From contig CM060193.1 in the NCBI GenBank assembly GCA_030549335.1, positions 64,519,646 to 64,583,645 on the forward strand: a stretch of DNA of 64,000 nt, written 5' to 3'. Position 1 is the stretch's first letter; each line of letters opens with the position of its first letter. Positions 1-13,500 of this stretch are shown piece by piece. A model generated the notes under the pieces. The model was not told where the DNA came from. It searched no databases and saw nothing but the letters and a program-made list of their open reading frames with translations. The translations under genes were made by a program, and so were the position numbers. The DNA is from Pontederia crassipes. Lineage: Eukaryota; Streptophyta; Magnoliopsida; Commelinales; Pontederiaceae.

Positions 1-1177
1 AAAGTTATGTATGAAACCTTAGGAGTCACTCATGTTGTTTCCAGAAAGAGGTTAGTCTGAAATGATAATTCGGTCATAAATTTCACACTTAGAGTTTCAT
101 ATTATAATTCAATGAATAGAATTATATGCCTGTAATCTTTCTGTAACAATTGGAAGTTCTGAAAAATAATATGTGTACTAAGAATTATAAATTTCATAAA
201 GCACAATCCACAGTCTGCCAGTTTCATAATCATGACAGAACATCTCTGGATTTAGAATGTTTGGTAGATTAATATAGAATGAGGAAAATTATAAGGTCGA
301 TATTATTTCAATCTCAACAAGTCTTGTTTCATTAGAGATTTCATTTCATGTGATAGGATGTGAATTTCTAAAAGTTATGAATTTTAGACTATGCACTATA
401 CAGTTTGTAAGGGTTTTAACGTGAAGTAGAATATATTTAATTACAAAATTTTCTAAGGTCATTTAGTAATGAGTTAGATTATGAGTTTTATAATGATCAC
501 AGTTGATGATGCCTTCTGTCCCTGAAAATTGATTTCACGTTGATAGGAGTTATACACTAATTGCTATACCTTCTATACTCTATAGTGCGCAATCTGTTAT
601 ATGTAAATAGAAACAAAGTGTTTGTGCTTAAATGACCATATGATATGTGAACTTAGAAATTGATTAATGGTTTTCTTTGATTATATGATATATGATATGA
701 TATCAAATGATATGTTATATGAATAGGTGCTATGCGCAATTATCTATTACAAGAGCTTATATGGCATGATATGACGTTATATGATATGATATGACGTGAT
801 CGAAAATGACACAACTTGACATGATATGTTATAAAATGACATGCTATGATACGATACGATAGGACAAGATATGATATGTTTAGGTCATGCATATACATTG
901 CATCTCATTATCATGCATTTGTATTTTCTCTGCCGGGATGATATGTCTTATGTAGTAAAGGTACCCCATTTTCATGAAATGACATGATATCCTACGGAAT
1001 AATATATGTTCTCCGGCAGGAATGATATGATGTCCTACGGAATAATATGATACATCTCATCGGGATGATGTCTTATGCAAGGAAGGTACTCCATTTTCAT
1101 GGGATGATATGATATCCTATGGCATAATATATGTTCCCCGACAGAGATGATATGATATCCTACGAGATGATATGATG
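1..1177. repeat. AT-rich sequence with degenerate GATAT-type repeats
   Basis: No gene is visible. From about 680 to 1177 the sequence is dominated by degenerate copies of TGATATGATAT. Longer units near 960-1170 contain ATATCCTACGG and GGTACYCCATTTTCATG and recur about every 60-120 bp. Similar units occur again at 3930-4040, each time just upstream of a TGTCAC-starting block, so they probably belong to the internal 3' part of one LTR-retrotransposon family. That assignment is inference. Confidence 0.4.
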
Positions 1178-3890
1178 TGTCACACCCAACTCCGTGACTA
1201 AATTCTAATCCCAATTATCGTAATCTTAGTTACGTTTAGCAATTCTAAAAATAAAATCAGCAAAACCTCATCCCTTATTTATCTTGTGGTATTTGCTAAC
1301 ACACATACAAAAGACGCATATATATTCATCAAAGTTTAATAAAAAGCTATAAGATAGGAGATTCGCATATATGTTTTTTTTAAACCATCTCACATATAAC
1401 CCCCACAGGATCAAGTCTTATACAACCTTACAAAAAAATTTTCACAAACTTAATTACAACATCTAAGACTATCTATTACATGCATACTTTCAAAAATAAA
1501 AGTGAAGAGGGATTAAAGTGCTCTAGCGGCTCGATCTCTTCTATATGCAGCAAAAATAAGTTCCGAGTCGACTCAAGTCAAGAACTTACGAGTATCTAAA
1601 AAAATTAAAATGGGTACTATGAGCAACAAACATTTGCTCAGTGAGTAGAATAAAAGTACAACATAGAGGAATAATACGAGTGCATATAACATTAAATAAT
1701 CATATTTTTCATATGATAAAACATTTAAAGCATCACATGTTAACATAAATTGTCAAATCATATGAACTTTCACATAAGTAAAAGTAATTCAAAATACTAT
1801 CATTTTCACACATGTGTCATCTCACATACTCATCATGGCTCAATATGTATCCCTCCATGATCGTGTGTCATATAGTTAAGCAGAGCTTCACAATAATGGA
1901 TTCTTAGATACACAAAGCAAATAATGGGTCATTACGTATCCTTCCATGATTGTGTGTCATACAATTAAGCAGAGCTTCACTATCATGAGTATCGGATATG
2001 CAGAGTAAATCATGAGTCAATACGTATCCCTTCATAATTGTGTGTCACCCAATCATGATTATCAGATACGTAGAGCATATCATGGGTCAATACGTGCACG
2101 GAGAGCAGCCTCCAAAAGACAAAGACACCCGATATATGTCCTAAAGGCTTTATGTATATCGCATGCAATCCCAAAAACCTTTTTCATTCAGTACGGTCAA
2201 TGTACACAAGGAGTTTTATAATAGCAAAATAACATATCCCCATCATATATCAATATCAAGTAAACCTATTTAAGTTCCGAAGCATTGTTCACTAAAAACA
2301 TTTTGATGTAAAAGGATACTCCATCTCATATGAAATCTTTAAAACATATCATAAATATCTTTCTTAACTCAATAATAATACCAATAATAATCTTTACTTG
2401 AAACAATATCATAAATAAAAGAAGTAACATATATCATTTTTCTATATTATAAATTTACCCACTCACTTTGTACTTTATCACTTCAAGGAGGTTTATTAGA
2501 TTTCTTCCCTTTTACTTGTACCTTGATGTTTTCCTACAAGTAATAATGTCTTTTTACTTCTCAATTACAACAAAGTAATATGTAATACATGCTCATAATG
2601 CATGAATGCTTATGCATCCTAAAATACATATAATACTCTCTAATACTAATTTATAAATTCAGATATTTTTGTTCATAGGCTATTTCACAATTGAAACTTC
2701 CTCAATCCTTCATAACTTAACTAGGTGTTGTCTCAAGATTTTAGACTGAGTATCTGTCAATTAATAATACATAACATCTTAATCACATCGGTAAATCTTG
2801 TGATTCTAGATTAATTAGAAACTATACATACTAAGATTTCCAACCCCCAAATATAATTATCTAATTCTAAGTGAGTAAGTCATAATGTCTAAGGCAATCT
2901 GATTTAGGATTAGTGTCCTGGCAGACTGTGTGTCATTAAAAGTTTAATTTATATATTTCTTCATACTTGTCCATTTAACTATATCATAATTTTCTTTGAA
3001 ACTAAACTTTATTAATATTTTGTCATAAAAATTATAAAATTTAACTCGCTGTATAGCCTTATAACAAAAATAGTTAATTCGGATCATTATCTTTCCATAT
3101 CCTGGAATCTTACAAAAGAATCATTATGAAATGAAAAATTCATTTCTCCCAAAATACAAGTCCAAATAGAATGATTCTACTTCTCGCCGAACCCTTAGAA
3201 TGTCTAATCAAGCATATTCAAATTTCAAACCCTAATTCACTTATTTCAATCGTGCCCTAATTTACAAATTGAACCTATATCAGACTCGGGACATGATGAG
3301 TGACTAGCGAAGATAAGTTCATAATTTCCTCTATAAAATTCACTTTTATGTGATTCTAGAGACCATGAAAAGCTAACTTCGAATGGATTAACCATGCAAA
3401 AATTCATAATTTATTGTTCGTTAATCATGAAGGAATGATCCTCTCAATCAGAAGAATAATTTTTGGATCAAAACTCACCTTGAACAATCGATGTTCCCAA
3501 TTTTTCTCAAGTCGTTTTACTCGACTTCTGCCTTTGGTAAATTTTCTACGATAAAATAATAATGTTAAGTGGCTTATATATGTTTTTCAGAATTTTCTCA
3601 TGACATAAGGGGGTTTGGAAAAATATCCCTTTAAGCAGTTGCCCACCTGCCTGCTTCAACTGTTTGGAACTTCAGTGATGGCCAATCACATTTTTTGTCA
3701 TAACTAAGTGTCTTAACCCTAATTAAGCTTACTTACTCCTATTTAAACGTATATATTATAATTTTTAAAAATTTTATAATTTATTCCTAAATGAGTAATC
3801 ATTATGCTCTAATTAGAATATTAATTACTATATACAACTATCACTAAATGAACATTCAAACTAACTTAGTATGTTAATTAAATGCATGAT
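1178..3890 (+). mobile_element. Truncated Ty3/gypsy-type LTR (tentative)
   Basis: The block begins with TGTCACACCC, a common start of plant gypsy LTRs, and carries a GCTCAGTGAGTAG motif near 1637. The block at 4574 also begins TGTCAC and carries a comparable GCTCAGTAAG motif near 4991. No terminal TTACA was found before the GATAT repeats resume near 3930, so the right end looks truncated. No coding sequence is visible. The family call rests on end motifs only. Confidence 0.3.
1832..2097. repeat. Tandem repeat, about 88-bp unit, three copies plus a partial one
   Basis: Units start with ATCATGGGTCAATACGTATC-like sequence at 1832, 1921, 2009 and 2079, giving spacings of 89, 88 and 70 bp. Each contains a TGTGTCAT core, and the first two contain TTAAGCAGAGCTTCAC. 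The third unit is shortened by an internal deletion. The short open frame here is a by-product of the repeat. Confidence 0.7.
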
Positions 3891-4573
3891 TATGTAAAGA
3901 TGATGCTTGTGGAGTACGTCTGTGACATGATGCCCCTGGTCAGGGATGATATATTTTCTACAGGGAAGGTACCTTATTATATGGGATGATATGATACCCT
4001 ACGGGGTGATATGATGCCTCTGACCAGTTGGCGATATGATATGTGCATGCATCATTCACTTTGCATACATCTACTTTAAAAAGCATGACATTTGATGCAT
4101 TATTGATTGTGGTATTTTATAATAATATGACATGCTTTGATATGAATTCTGTATAATAATATTTATAGGATAATGATTAGATGTACGAACAAGGACTGCG
4201 GTATGATATGTAACGGTAGCTCATGCATATATGAAAATGCTTAAGTGCATGAACATAAGTTTTGATAACGTAGGATACAATATATATGTTTCTTTTAGCA
4301 ATAATAAATATGTATTGATCTTTAGAATTTTTCACATAATATTATCATTATTGATCAAATGAATGCTTCATATTTCAAATAAATTATAAGTTAGTGTCTT
4401 TTAAGAAATATTATTTTGGCCAACATATGCTCCTTTTCTCATGGAGATTATGTATATATATGTACAATATATATGCATATATTTCCTATACTTGGATCAT
4501 GCAGGTCAAAGACATGGGTGGTCGATGTTCATGACAAGGATGATACATGGAACTGAGTGTTGGAGAGTTTTTC
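3891..4573 (+). mobile_element. Remnant of LTR-retrotransposon internal 3' region
   Basis: GATATGATAT-type repeats like those before 1178 return here, with CCCTACGGGGTGATATG near 3992. A purine-rich stretch near 4560 (TTGGAGAGTTTTTC) lies directly before the TGTCACG start of the next block and could be a degenerate polypurine tract. No reading frame survives. Confidence 0.3.
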
Positions 4574-4574
4574 T

Positions 4575-4619
4575 GTCACGACTCCGATTTAAATCGTGAT
4601 TTAAATCGGAGTTTGTGAC
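4575..4619. repeat. Perfect inverted repeat (hairpin)
   Basis: Arms ACTCCGATTTAAATC (4581-4595) and its exact reverse complement (4598-4612) are separated by GT. Outside them GTCAC (4575-4579) pairs with GTGAC (4615-4619). It lies at the very start of the LTR-like block. Confidence 0.85.
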
Positions 4620-5240
4620 TCATTACGGACAATCAAATAAAATTATGAAGAAATGTGAAAATGTGATGTAATTTACTCTTCTTTTATAACATAAGAGTAA
4701 AAGTATATCATTAAATAAATTACACAATATGTGATCATTTCAGAGCAAACTAATACTCCTTAAGTCGTACATTTGATAAAATGACTTTATTTTTAATACA
4801 ACTTATTTTGACATAAGTAATAAACACGACCAGCTCTCTCGACATCATAATAGAAAGATACGAGAGATATAAATCCTCTTATAATACCACTAGGATGTTA
4901 TAGAATTCTTTTACGAATATCACCTCGCACGATCCCCAATGAGCTATATGAATCTGAAAAAATATTAGAAACAATATTATGAATAAAAATAGCTCAGTAA
5001 GTTGATAGTTCATAAGTTATGCGTTACCATCTAATAAATTCGAAGAGATATAAAAATACAAGCATTAATCATAATATCAAAATCAATATTTTCATACATT
5101 TAATAAATATATATATAACATTCCAATGGAAATCATCACACCCAATTTACAATCATAGTCATTTAAACATATCAAACATGTGTATACAATGTAACACTCT
5201 CGTATGTATGCACGGATCACCAAATGGGCAGTGGTTGGTA

Positions 5241-5560
5241 GGTGGACTCTAGAGGTGGCTCCCATCGTGATCAGCGATGTAGCATTTAGCTCCATTCTAC
5301 CTCATCCCTTTCGAGGAACAAATTATATAGCGATAGGTGGACTCTAGAGGTGGCCCCTACGGATTTTAGAGGTGGCCCCTACGCGATTACTCACGATGTG
5401 GCACTTAGCTCCGCATGGCACTTAGCTCCAGTCTATCTCATTCCATTATTGGGGAACAGAATGATGGATTGGATTATAGAGTTGACTCCCATCGTGATCA
5501 GTGATGTAGTACTTAGCTCCAATCATCATATATGCAAATGCAAACAGATGTCGATGCATG
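5241..5560. repeat. Irregular tandem repeat with GGTGGACTCTAGAGGTGGC units
   Basis: GGTGGACTCTAGAGGTGGC occurs at 5241 and again at about 5336, with a shortened copy (TTTTAGAGGTGGCCCC) directly after it and a diverged copy at about 5473. Each is followed by a CGTGATCAGYGATGTAG-like and a YACTTAGCTCC segment. The short frames on both strands are by-products. Confidence 0.65.
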
Positions 5561-7794
5561 ATTCATCACATAACAAACATCTCTCGTAGAAGATGAATCA
5601 TATCGAATACCATTTCAAAAGGAACAAGATTGCACTCATCGTAATTCATTCATATCATATCACATATACTTTTCAAATGTGCAATCATATAATCATTCAG
5701 ATATACTTTTCATAATTATATTTTTCGAAATCAATTCATAGCATTCCAAAATATATTCAATACATATAATAATCGATATCACACCGAATTCAAAAGAGGT
5801 GAATATATAGAATAGGAGAAATCAACTTACTTATAAGAGCTACTAAAAAGTTTTTCCTTTCCTTTTTCACTACTTTACTCTTCTACTCCTATACAATAAT
5901 AATAAGAAACGCATCACTTCTATGATCAGAATAGAAGTCTATCACACATGAAACACAATTAATTGAAGAGGTACATGACCCTTGAGTATTTACTCTTATA
6001 ATTAACTTAAGTAACTATTTATCACAAGAGTTAGCCTACTATTAAGACAGATTGTATACACAATGAAAGAAAATTTGTATATGCTTAAATTGATAGCCAA
6101 ATTTGTTCATTCCAATTTTAATTACTTCTGCTTACTAATATATTAATCTATAAAAGTTTCATATCTTATTCCATTATGATTTTTTCATAGGAAAATCAAG
6201 ATTCAGCTTAACTTTCAAAGTATTTCATTGTTTTGACTGACTGAGTGACCTTAATTGTACTATTTATATAAAATAAGAAACATGTCATATTTGGGTAACT
6301 TAAATTTTTTATAAACATAAACTTCATAAGTTGCAACTCACAAAATTCTGTGAACTTATATCTATCTGTACTGATCATAATAAATTTAACAAATACTAAC
6401 ACAATCTGCCTATGTTTCATCATGACAAACTAAGTGAGGCTCGCTAAACATTTATAACTTGCCTTACAGATATAATTTTCTATTGATTCTAATTTTCAAT
6501 GAAACTTATCCTTAGTGCCTATAACAACCTAAATTATCAGTTAATTCCATGACATATTGGATTTGATCCATAATTTAGAAAATCGAGTGACAATTTCAGA
6601 AGACAGAATGATAGTACCTTAACGATAAGGATATAACTTTCTTTACAGAAATCATATTAACTTGATTCCAAATTTCAACAAAAATAGACTGAGAGGGGAT
6701 CAGTCAGAGTAATTTTCATAATTTTTGGACCACCCGAAGATATTAAATTATGTCACTAAAGATTCGGGAACCAATTGAACATGGCTAGGGTTAATTTTGC
6801 TCATGAAGAACATGAGGTTTGCCCCATGGTTAGCTAAAATCTGAAAGTGAATGAGATGGAAAAACTTCAGAGAAACCATAATTAGGAAGGCATGAAATTA
6901 AAATTAAAAGAATGTGAAGTATGAACTCACCATATGCCAAAACCTTAATTCCCCTTCTCTTCTTTCAAATTCCTTCATTAGAAGCACATGATCCTCTTGT
7001 TCCCCTTGGATTTTCGAATAGGGCAAGCGAGGAGGTGAAAAGATGTGATAGATCATGTAAAGGGTAAAGATAAGGCATGTAAAAACCGACCTTAGTTCGT
7101 CCGAATTTAAAGGTAAGTAAATGGTTTTACCTTTTCTATTTATTTATTTATTTATTCATTTACTTAATACATTACATGTAAATAAGGAACTACCCCCGAT
7201 TTGAATTCAAATAAAATATTTATAAAAATAAATAATTAAGGGATCGAAATCTAATTTTTTATTCGAAGAACAAAAATCGCGAGTTTACAAATTTTCCGAT
7301 TTTGCATCTATGTTTTACCCAAGTAAAACACATCCTAAAAATTGTTAAAAATCATATTTATAATTCTTTTGATATATAGGAACAATTACCGGGGCTTTAA
7401 TTTTTTTTAATTCTAATATTTTTGAAAATCATATTTTCATGTCTTGGACAAATTTTTGCCAAATTTCAGCGATCAAACGCTATGAGTTATAACTCATGCC
7501 TTAACACATATATCAGTTTTCTTATCAATAGTATGATATAATATTAACCCATGTGATTACATGTAAATTAAATTTGGAATATTACATTTTTCTTTGACCA
7601 CATTACCTTGTAATAATACTTAAAGATGCCAATATTTAATATATGTATATTAGAGCTTTTATATATGCATAATACAAAGCGATGAATTTTATATGAGTTT
7701 TATTTATGACAAAATGATAGAAGTATAACGATCGGACATTCGAGAAAAATAGAAAAAAAATGCTTCCGCTGGCTCGAGGGTTCGGATTGTTACA

Positions 7795-8869
7795 AGCAAA
7801 TTTTACTTATTTTTGTTATTTAAATCAACCTCTTATACTTGCTAGAATAATTGTGTTCTTTCCTAAGTGGACCCCTTTGGGAAATATAGAGTATCAACTT
7901 TGCAAGTTTTCATAAGTAGAACTCTATGATATTTGCATCCTTGGCCCTGAAGCAAGCCTATCAAGATAGATTAAATTCTTCTTCACATCAGTCATGTATC
8001 GAACATCGTAAAATGATTTGATGATTCTATCATGCAGCTTAATTCTACTCTGCATGGACGATTATCCCCTATGGCATTACGCATTTATGGAAGAAGTTCT
8101 CTTATTTGAGGATTCACCATAATTATTTTCTCCCCTTTTTATTTGTATTTATAATTTTCTCTCTCATTCTCTCTTTTTTTTCTTATCGAACTCTCTCACC
8201 TAGCAAAGTAATTAATCAGTATCATTTTATTTTCCTTATTATATATATTACAAACTCATAACTTTAGAATGGGAATATGAAAAGATAAACAAATTTCTTT
8301 CAATAAGAAACACTTTGAATTCTCTGTTTTTTATTAAACAAATGAGTTACCTAAATCATCTTGAAATGTCATCATTAATTTCTAATTGGTCGGCATAAAT
8401 GCCATTATGCGAGGAAGTATTGTCTTCTCTCTAATGTTGAAAGTGGTTTGGGTTGACTTCTTTAGTAAAAAAAAATCATCTAATATTTTCTGTGTCAGTT
8501 TTTAAAATTAAAAATATTATTCTAAAATCATCTAAGAAAATTACCCTATAGCAGGTCCATTTTTTATACCTTTTTGGAGCGCTACTTTAATATAATAACA
8601 TTTTAAATATAAAATAATGAATTTAAAAACTTGAAAAAAATATAACTTCGACCATTAAGAAGAATCAAACAAGAAACTTAGATTATAGATGGAGAGGTGT
8701 GTAGATAGCCATCAAGGGCTCGAATGATAAATAAGATAACGACATAAGTTGTAAAATATAGTCTTTTAATTCTTCTGAAACTTCAATGCATTTAGTTTCA
8801 GCATCATGTCATAACTATATATGATCACCAATGTTTTAGCCTTTAGATGGCGTTTTCTTTTAGATAATC
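7795..8869. other. 3' flank of the carboxypeptidase gene; left boundary of duplicated segment
   Basis: No gene is visible. From about 8070 the sequence matches 59322 onward (shared TATGGCATTACGCATTTATGG), marking the left edge of the segmental duplication. Between about 8470 and 8650 this copy has extra AT-rich sequence that the second copy lacks. Polyadenylation signals for the minus-strand gene should lie here, but none stands out. Confidence 0.5.
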
Positions 8870-10498
8870 TTAAACGCAGTCTGATAACTTGGAATCCTCG
8901 TAATACTGATCAAGCCACTGCTTTATGATCTGGACCTCCTTCTTCCTTGCACTGCGAAGCCACTCCGGATCGTCCTTTGTTGAGAACCTGAGATCGACAT
9001 GATGTGCCGCTGAAGACATAAACCAAAACAACATGAATCAAGAAGTAATTTTTGCAGGTCAATATGATGACCTGCACAAACACACACGTAAAGCTGAAAC
9101 AATTGCTTCAACCTTGAGGTTCTACAATGGCCGTAATGGTCGGGGAAGGTGACACCAATACACTGCAAAAACAAAAGAAAAGGTTTTTTTTCTGTTAATT
9201 CTATTGTAATCATATTTGCTCCTAATAAAGTGAGAAATCTTACCCTGTAATACCCATTGGATCTCTTAGTCCATTGAAAAATATGATGTTGCTACCAAAT
9301 CGCTTCAACACCGTTTCGATATCCTGCACGGATCACATGGATAGTTTACGTATTCCTTTTGCCATTTATTGTAGATAAAGTGCATTATACAGTTCCTAAA
9401 TGGTATCCTTTGTTTGGAGATCTAAACCAAAACTTACACTCCCTCCAAATTCTGTCGTAATCCAATGTTGCCTTGGTGTCACACCAAAAGAAGCGTTGCA
9501 GGTCGTAGCGATTTCTGAAAAGCTGTACGTGTAAGGCGGGAACATGGAATCGTTGCTCATCCCCAATGGAAGCATCATTTCTGTGCATCTCTTGCTCAAC
9601 ACAAAACGGGTAAGAACAAAGTCAGATGGAGGCAATCTGACATGAATATTTACATCTGTTTTGTCGCGATGAAGAAATGACAAACAGAGGACACTTTTCC
9701 TTCTATTTCTACTTTTTTGTATTTTCATCATACCTGCCAATCAAATGGTTTCCAGCCATGACTGTTGTTATATGATGAATCGAAATAGAAGCATGTCTCG
9801 TCTCCGGTGGAATTGTAGTATATGTTCATTGCGCCGTATAATCTATCAAAAGTGTCGTTGCCTGTGGCTGGGTTATCTATGGCTTTGCACATCTGCATCA
9901 GCTCGGATAGCAACACTGATTTAGAAGCATACATGCAAGAACATCGATTACAGCAACGTGTGTTTATTGTGCCCGATAATTATTTGATAGAGCAAAAGTT
10001 TTTGAGTTAAGGTTTAACCTTCTTGATAGGATAAGCCGGAAGCGGGGTAGCATTATTTTCAGCAGAAGGGTAATCTTCCAAAGCTGCATCCTTTAAAGCA
10101 GCTTGAATCCAATCTTCCAACTCATAACTGTACTTTTGTTGCTGGTTACTGTAACAGGGAGCGAGAGACAGAGAGAGAGAGAGAGAGAAAAGACAAAAGA
10201 ATGAAATAACTAAAATTCCGTATTGCAATTATAAGTTCATTACTTAGAACCAACACCGGATCGTTTTTGGTAACGTACGGGCATAACTTGAAAGCGGTCT
10301 CAATCTTTTCCAGTCCTTGTTTTGTTTGCATGGCGTCTTCTAATTCTTTCCACGAATCCTTTATTACTCTGTAACAGCTCTCGCTTTCGCTCTGTCATCA
10401 AATAATAGTCTTATGTTCATGAGGTGCTGTCTATGTAATATTGCAGCCTTGCAGGAGAGTGATAAATAATGTTGCGTTTATTTAGAAGCCTAGAGATT

Positions 10499-10542
<44 letters not shown>

Positions 10543-13500
10543 CTGAAGTTTTTGGTGACAGTGTCGCAGAAGATATATTGGTTGGTGATAATGTGCGCAA
10601 GCTGGTGGATGGGAGCAGCAGAAGAGAGTGCTCCAATGGCTACATGAGGGTACTTGAGTCTGAACCAAGCAGCAAGCACTGCATAAAAGAAAAGGGGGTT
10701 AGAGATCAATTAATTGACAAACATGATCTGGCAATAAAAATGGTTTTGCATTTCATACGTCCTCCGTAAGAACCTCCGAACACCACAACAGGAGACTCCT
10801 CTGATGTCAAATTCTTCTTGAGGTCCGTGATGAGCGTGGCGTAGTCGGCCAGCGCCTGCGTCGTGCTCAGGTATCCCATAGTGCTTGGATCGTTGGCGTC
10901 CTTAAATGGAGTGGAAACGCCGTAGTACCTGTGCTGCAACGACTCATGGCCACAACAGCTTTAGAGAACTCAATTACTCTTATTATTTTGGACGGGTCTA
11001 ACAATCGACGTTACGGACAGATTGAGATCTGTAGACAATCTCTAAGACTAAACTTGTCGATACTTTTATTATAATAATAAAATATATATAATATAACATA
11101 AGCATATAATTAATATTTTAATATTATTTTGTTTATGATGAATGTAGCTGATTTGTCGGCTCGTTAATAATTTTATTTATAATAAAATATATAATATAAT
11201 ATAACCATGCGATTAGTATTTTATGTCTTCCATATTATCGACAAATATTAAGATACGTCTTCATCGATAATACCGAATACTTGAATCATCACTAATATTA
11301 TTTATAATAAAATATCTTATTATAAATGTAACATCCTCCGGTATTATTCATTTTGAGCTTTCGACTAGTACGAATTTAAAACACGTCTGAATAGGTAAAG
11401 GGAATAACAATATATAAACCTATGATCACCTTTGTGTTTTGCCCACGTGAGACTATTCCATTAAACTAACTTGATTCTTAAGATCATCGTTACAATGTTT
11501 CCTCTTAGGAGGTTCAACGTCCTCGTTGAGAGATTCGTGTTAGCCTATGGGCTATGTTTCTCACATGGCTCAAGTGACCATGCGAGGTTGACTCTAATAT
11601 TATTTTGTAACACCTTTCAATACAATTAAGATATTGTTCGTCTTGGGCTTGATGCATAAAATGATGTAGCAAAATAAATTCGCTAGCAAGTGCACTAGTC
11701 GTTCAACTAATATAGTAATAGAAGTAAAGAGTGTCGAACTCATGAGGAATATTATTAATTTAATATTTGAATTTATAAATTAATAAGAGAAGAAATGGAA
11801 TTTTAGAAATAAGTTTTGTAATTATAAAATAAAATAGAGAAAATAAGATAAGATAATATTAATAATATAATATAGTGGTGCTAAAGTTAAGTCTTACTAT
11901 GAAAATAGTTCAGAATAAATATTTGAATCATAAAAAATAATTTTAATATTTAAAGATAGATTAGAGTCTTCTTAAAGTAATAAAATAACATGATTAACTT
12001 GCGGTCTCCACAACTGACATCCCCTCAACCCAAGCATGCAGGACTATCTTAATTTAATAAGAATAGAAGTCTTCACAATTGGCATCCTATCAAATTATAT
12101 TAATGCATTAAATTGGATCCCTAGACTATTAATCACTTCATAAACTAGTATAGATTAACAGATCACACAAACTTAACTCTTCACACACTAGTTATCAAAT
12201 TTATGTCAATTATTAATTTCATATAAAATCAATTAAAATTAGCATAAGGAATTCTAAAATTAAACACTCCACAAACTGGTATAGCCTAACTCAGAAATTC
12301 AATTAACTAATATAAAAGCATTAAGTACAATTAATAATTGATCAGAAAAGATTAAAACAAATGAAATAGGGTTCAAATAATTTTCCTTCAAATAATAATC
12401 TCCTAAAATAAAGATCTAATAAAAAAATGGAGGTCATCCTAGAATTGCTAGAGAGATAATAAAATACAAATGATGAAAATCAGAAGAACTACACCCAAGA
12501 CAAAAGTAGAGATATCTGGGCAGCTGACAGTTGGCATCCTTTCGGACTTCAATCATAGCACCTCTCTCCTCTTGGTCATAATGGTTTCACTATGGAAGAA
12601 ATTTGGACTTCAAGGCACCAATTGGGATGATGATTTCCTCATCTATTTATAGGTGCGGTAGATGTTCATCATGGCCGATAATATCGTACGGCCAACTTTA
12701 AACTCGGCTGAAGATAAACTTTACGACTTTATCCACTTTGACACTTGAACTCTAAATGACCGATAAAACTCCATATAAGATGAAGTATCAGCCAATAATA
12801 ACGTTGATTCTTCAACTTGGCGCCCAATCAAACTCCCTTTAGATTAATTCTTGGCCACTAAACCAAGTTCTACCTTGATGATATAATAACGTGTCGCCTG
12901 ATAAAATTCCCTTATGATTTGTTTCACGACCGTTAATGCTTAAGTATTGGTTAAGGATAAAACTTCTCATCGTTTTAGCACCTAATGATTCTCTTCATGG
13001 TTGGAGTTCTCGACCAATAATCTCCATAGATCTCGGTTAATGATGGTGTTTTGCTCCCAATGAAATTCCTCTCATTTTGATTCTCGGCCTCTAAAGATAA
13101 ATATCGATTAACGATAAGATTATTTCATCTACTTTTACGCCCAACTATATCTCCTTAATACGATGAAACTTTGATTTGGAGTCCAATGTTCCAAGGGTAA
13201 GTGTTTAGCCCCCAATAAAAGATAAAGCATGACTTTAAACCCGATGATGTGTGCAACAAAATAATATAGAATTAAATCAATTCGCTCGCAGTTAGAATAT
13301 TCAAATAATTAATAGTCAAACTCAATAAATCCGAAATTATGATTGAAATTGACCTAAAATGATGCATGCCATGATTAAATTACAAAAAAAATCAACTAAA
13401 ATAATAATATAAAATATGTTATTTTTTGTATGCATCAAGGCTTTTGATCCGCACGAATTTAAAACATGTCTTAATAAGTGAAGGGTATAACTACATATAA

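Larger units (their letters stand above)
4574..7794 (+). mobile_element. Ty3/gypsy-type LTR, about 3.2 kb (tentative)
   Basis: The block starts TGTCACGACTCCG and ends GGTTCGGATTGTTACA, so it has TGT...ACA termini like plant gypsy LTRs of the long (about 3 kb) class. It contains no coding frame and holds a tandem repeat at 5241-5560. I could not find a target-site duplication or a matching second intact LTR. It may be the 3' LTR of the element whose tail is at 3891-4573. Boundaries are from sequence; the family is inference. Confidence 0.45.

Noticed and set aside
10146-10331. Short frames containing SLSLSL runs around exons 3-5 of the carboxypeptidase gene
   Set aside because: They are read-through of exons into the GA/CT microsatellite introns and are explained by the spliced model.
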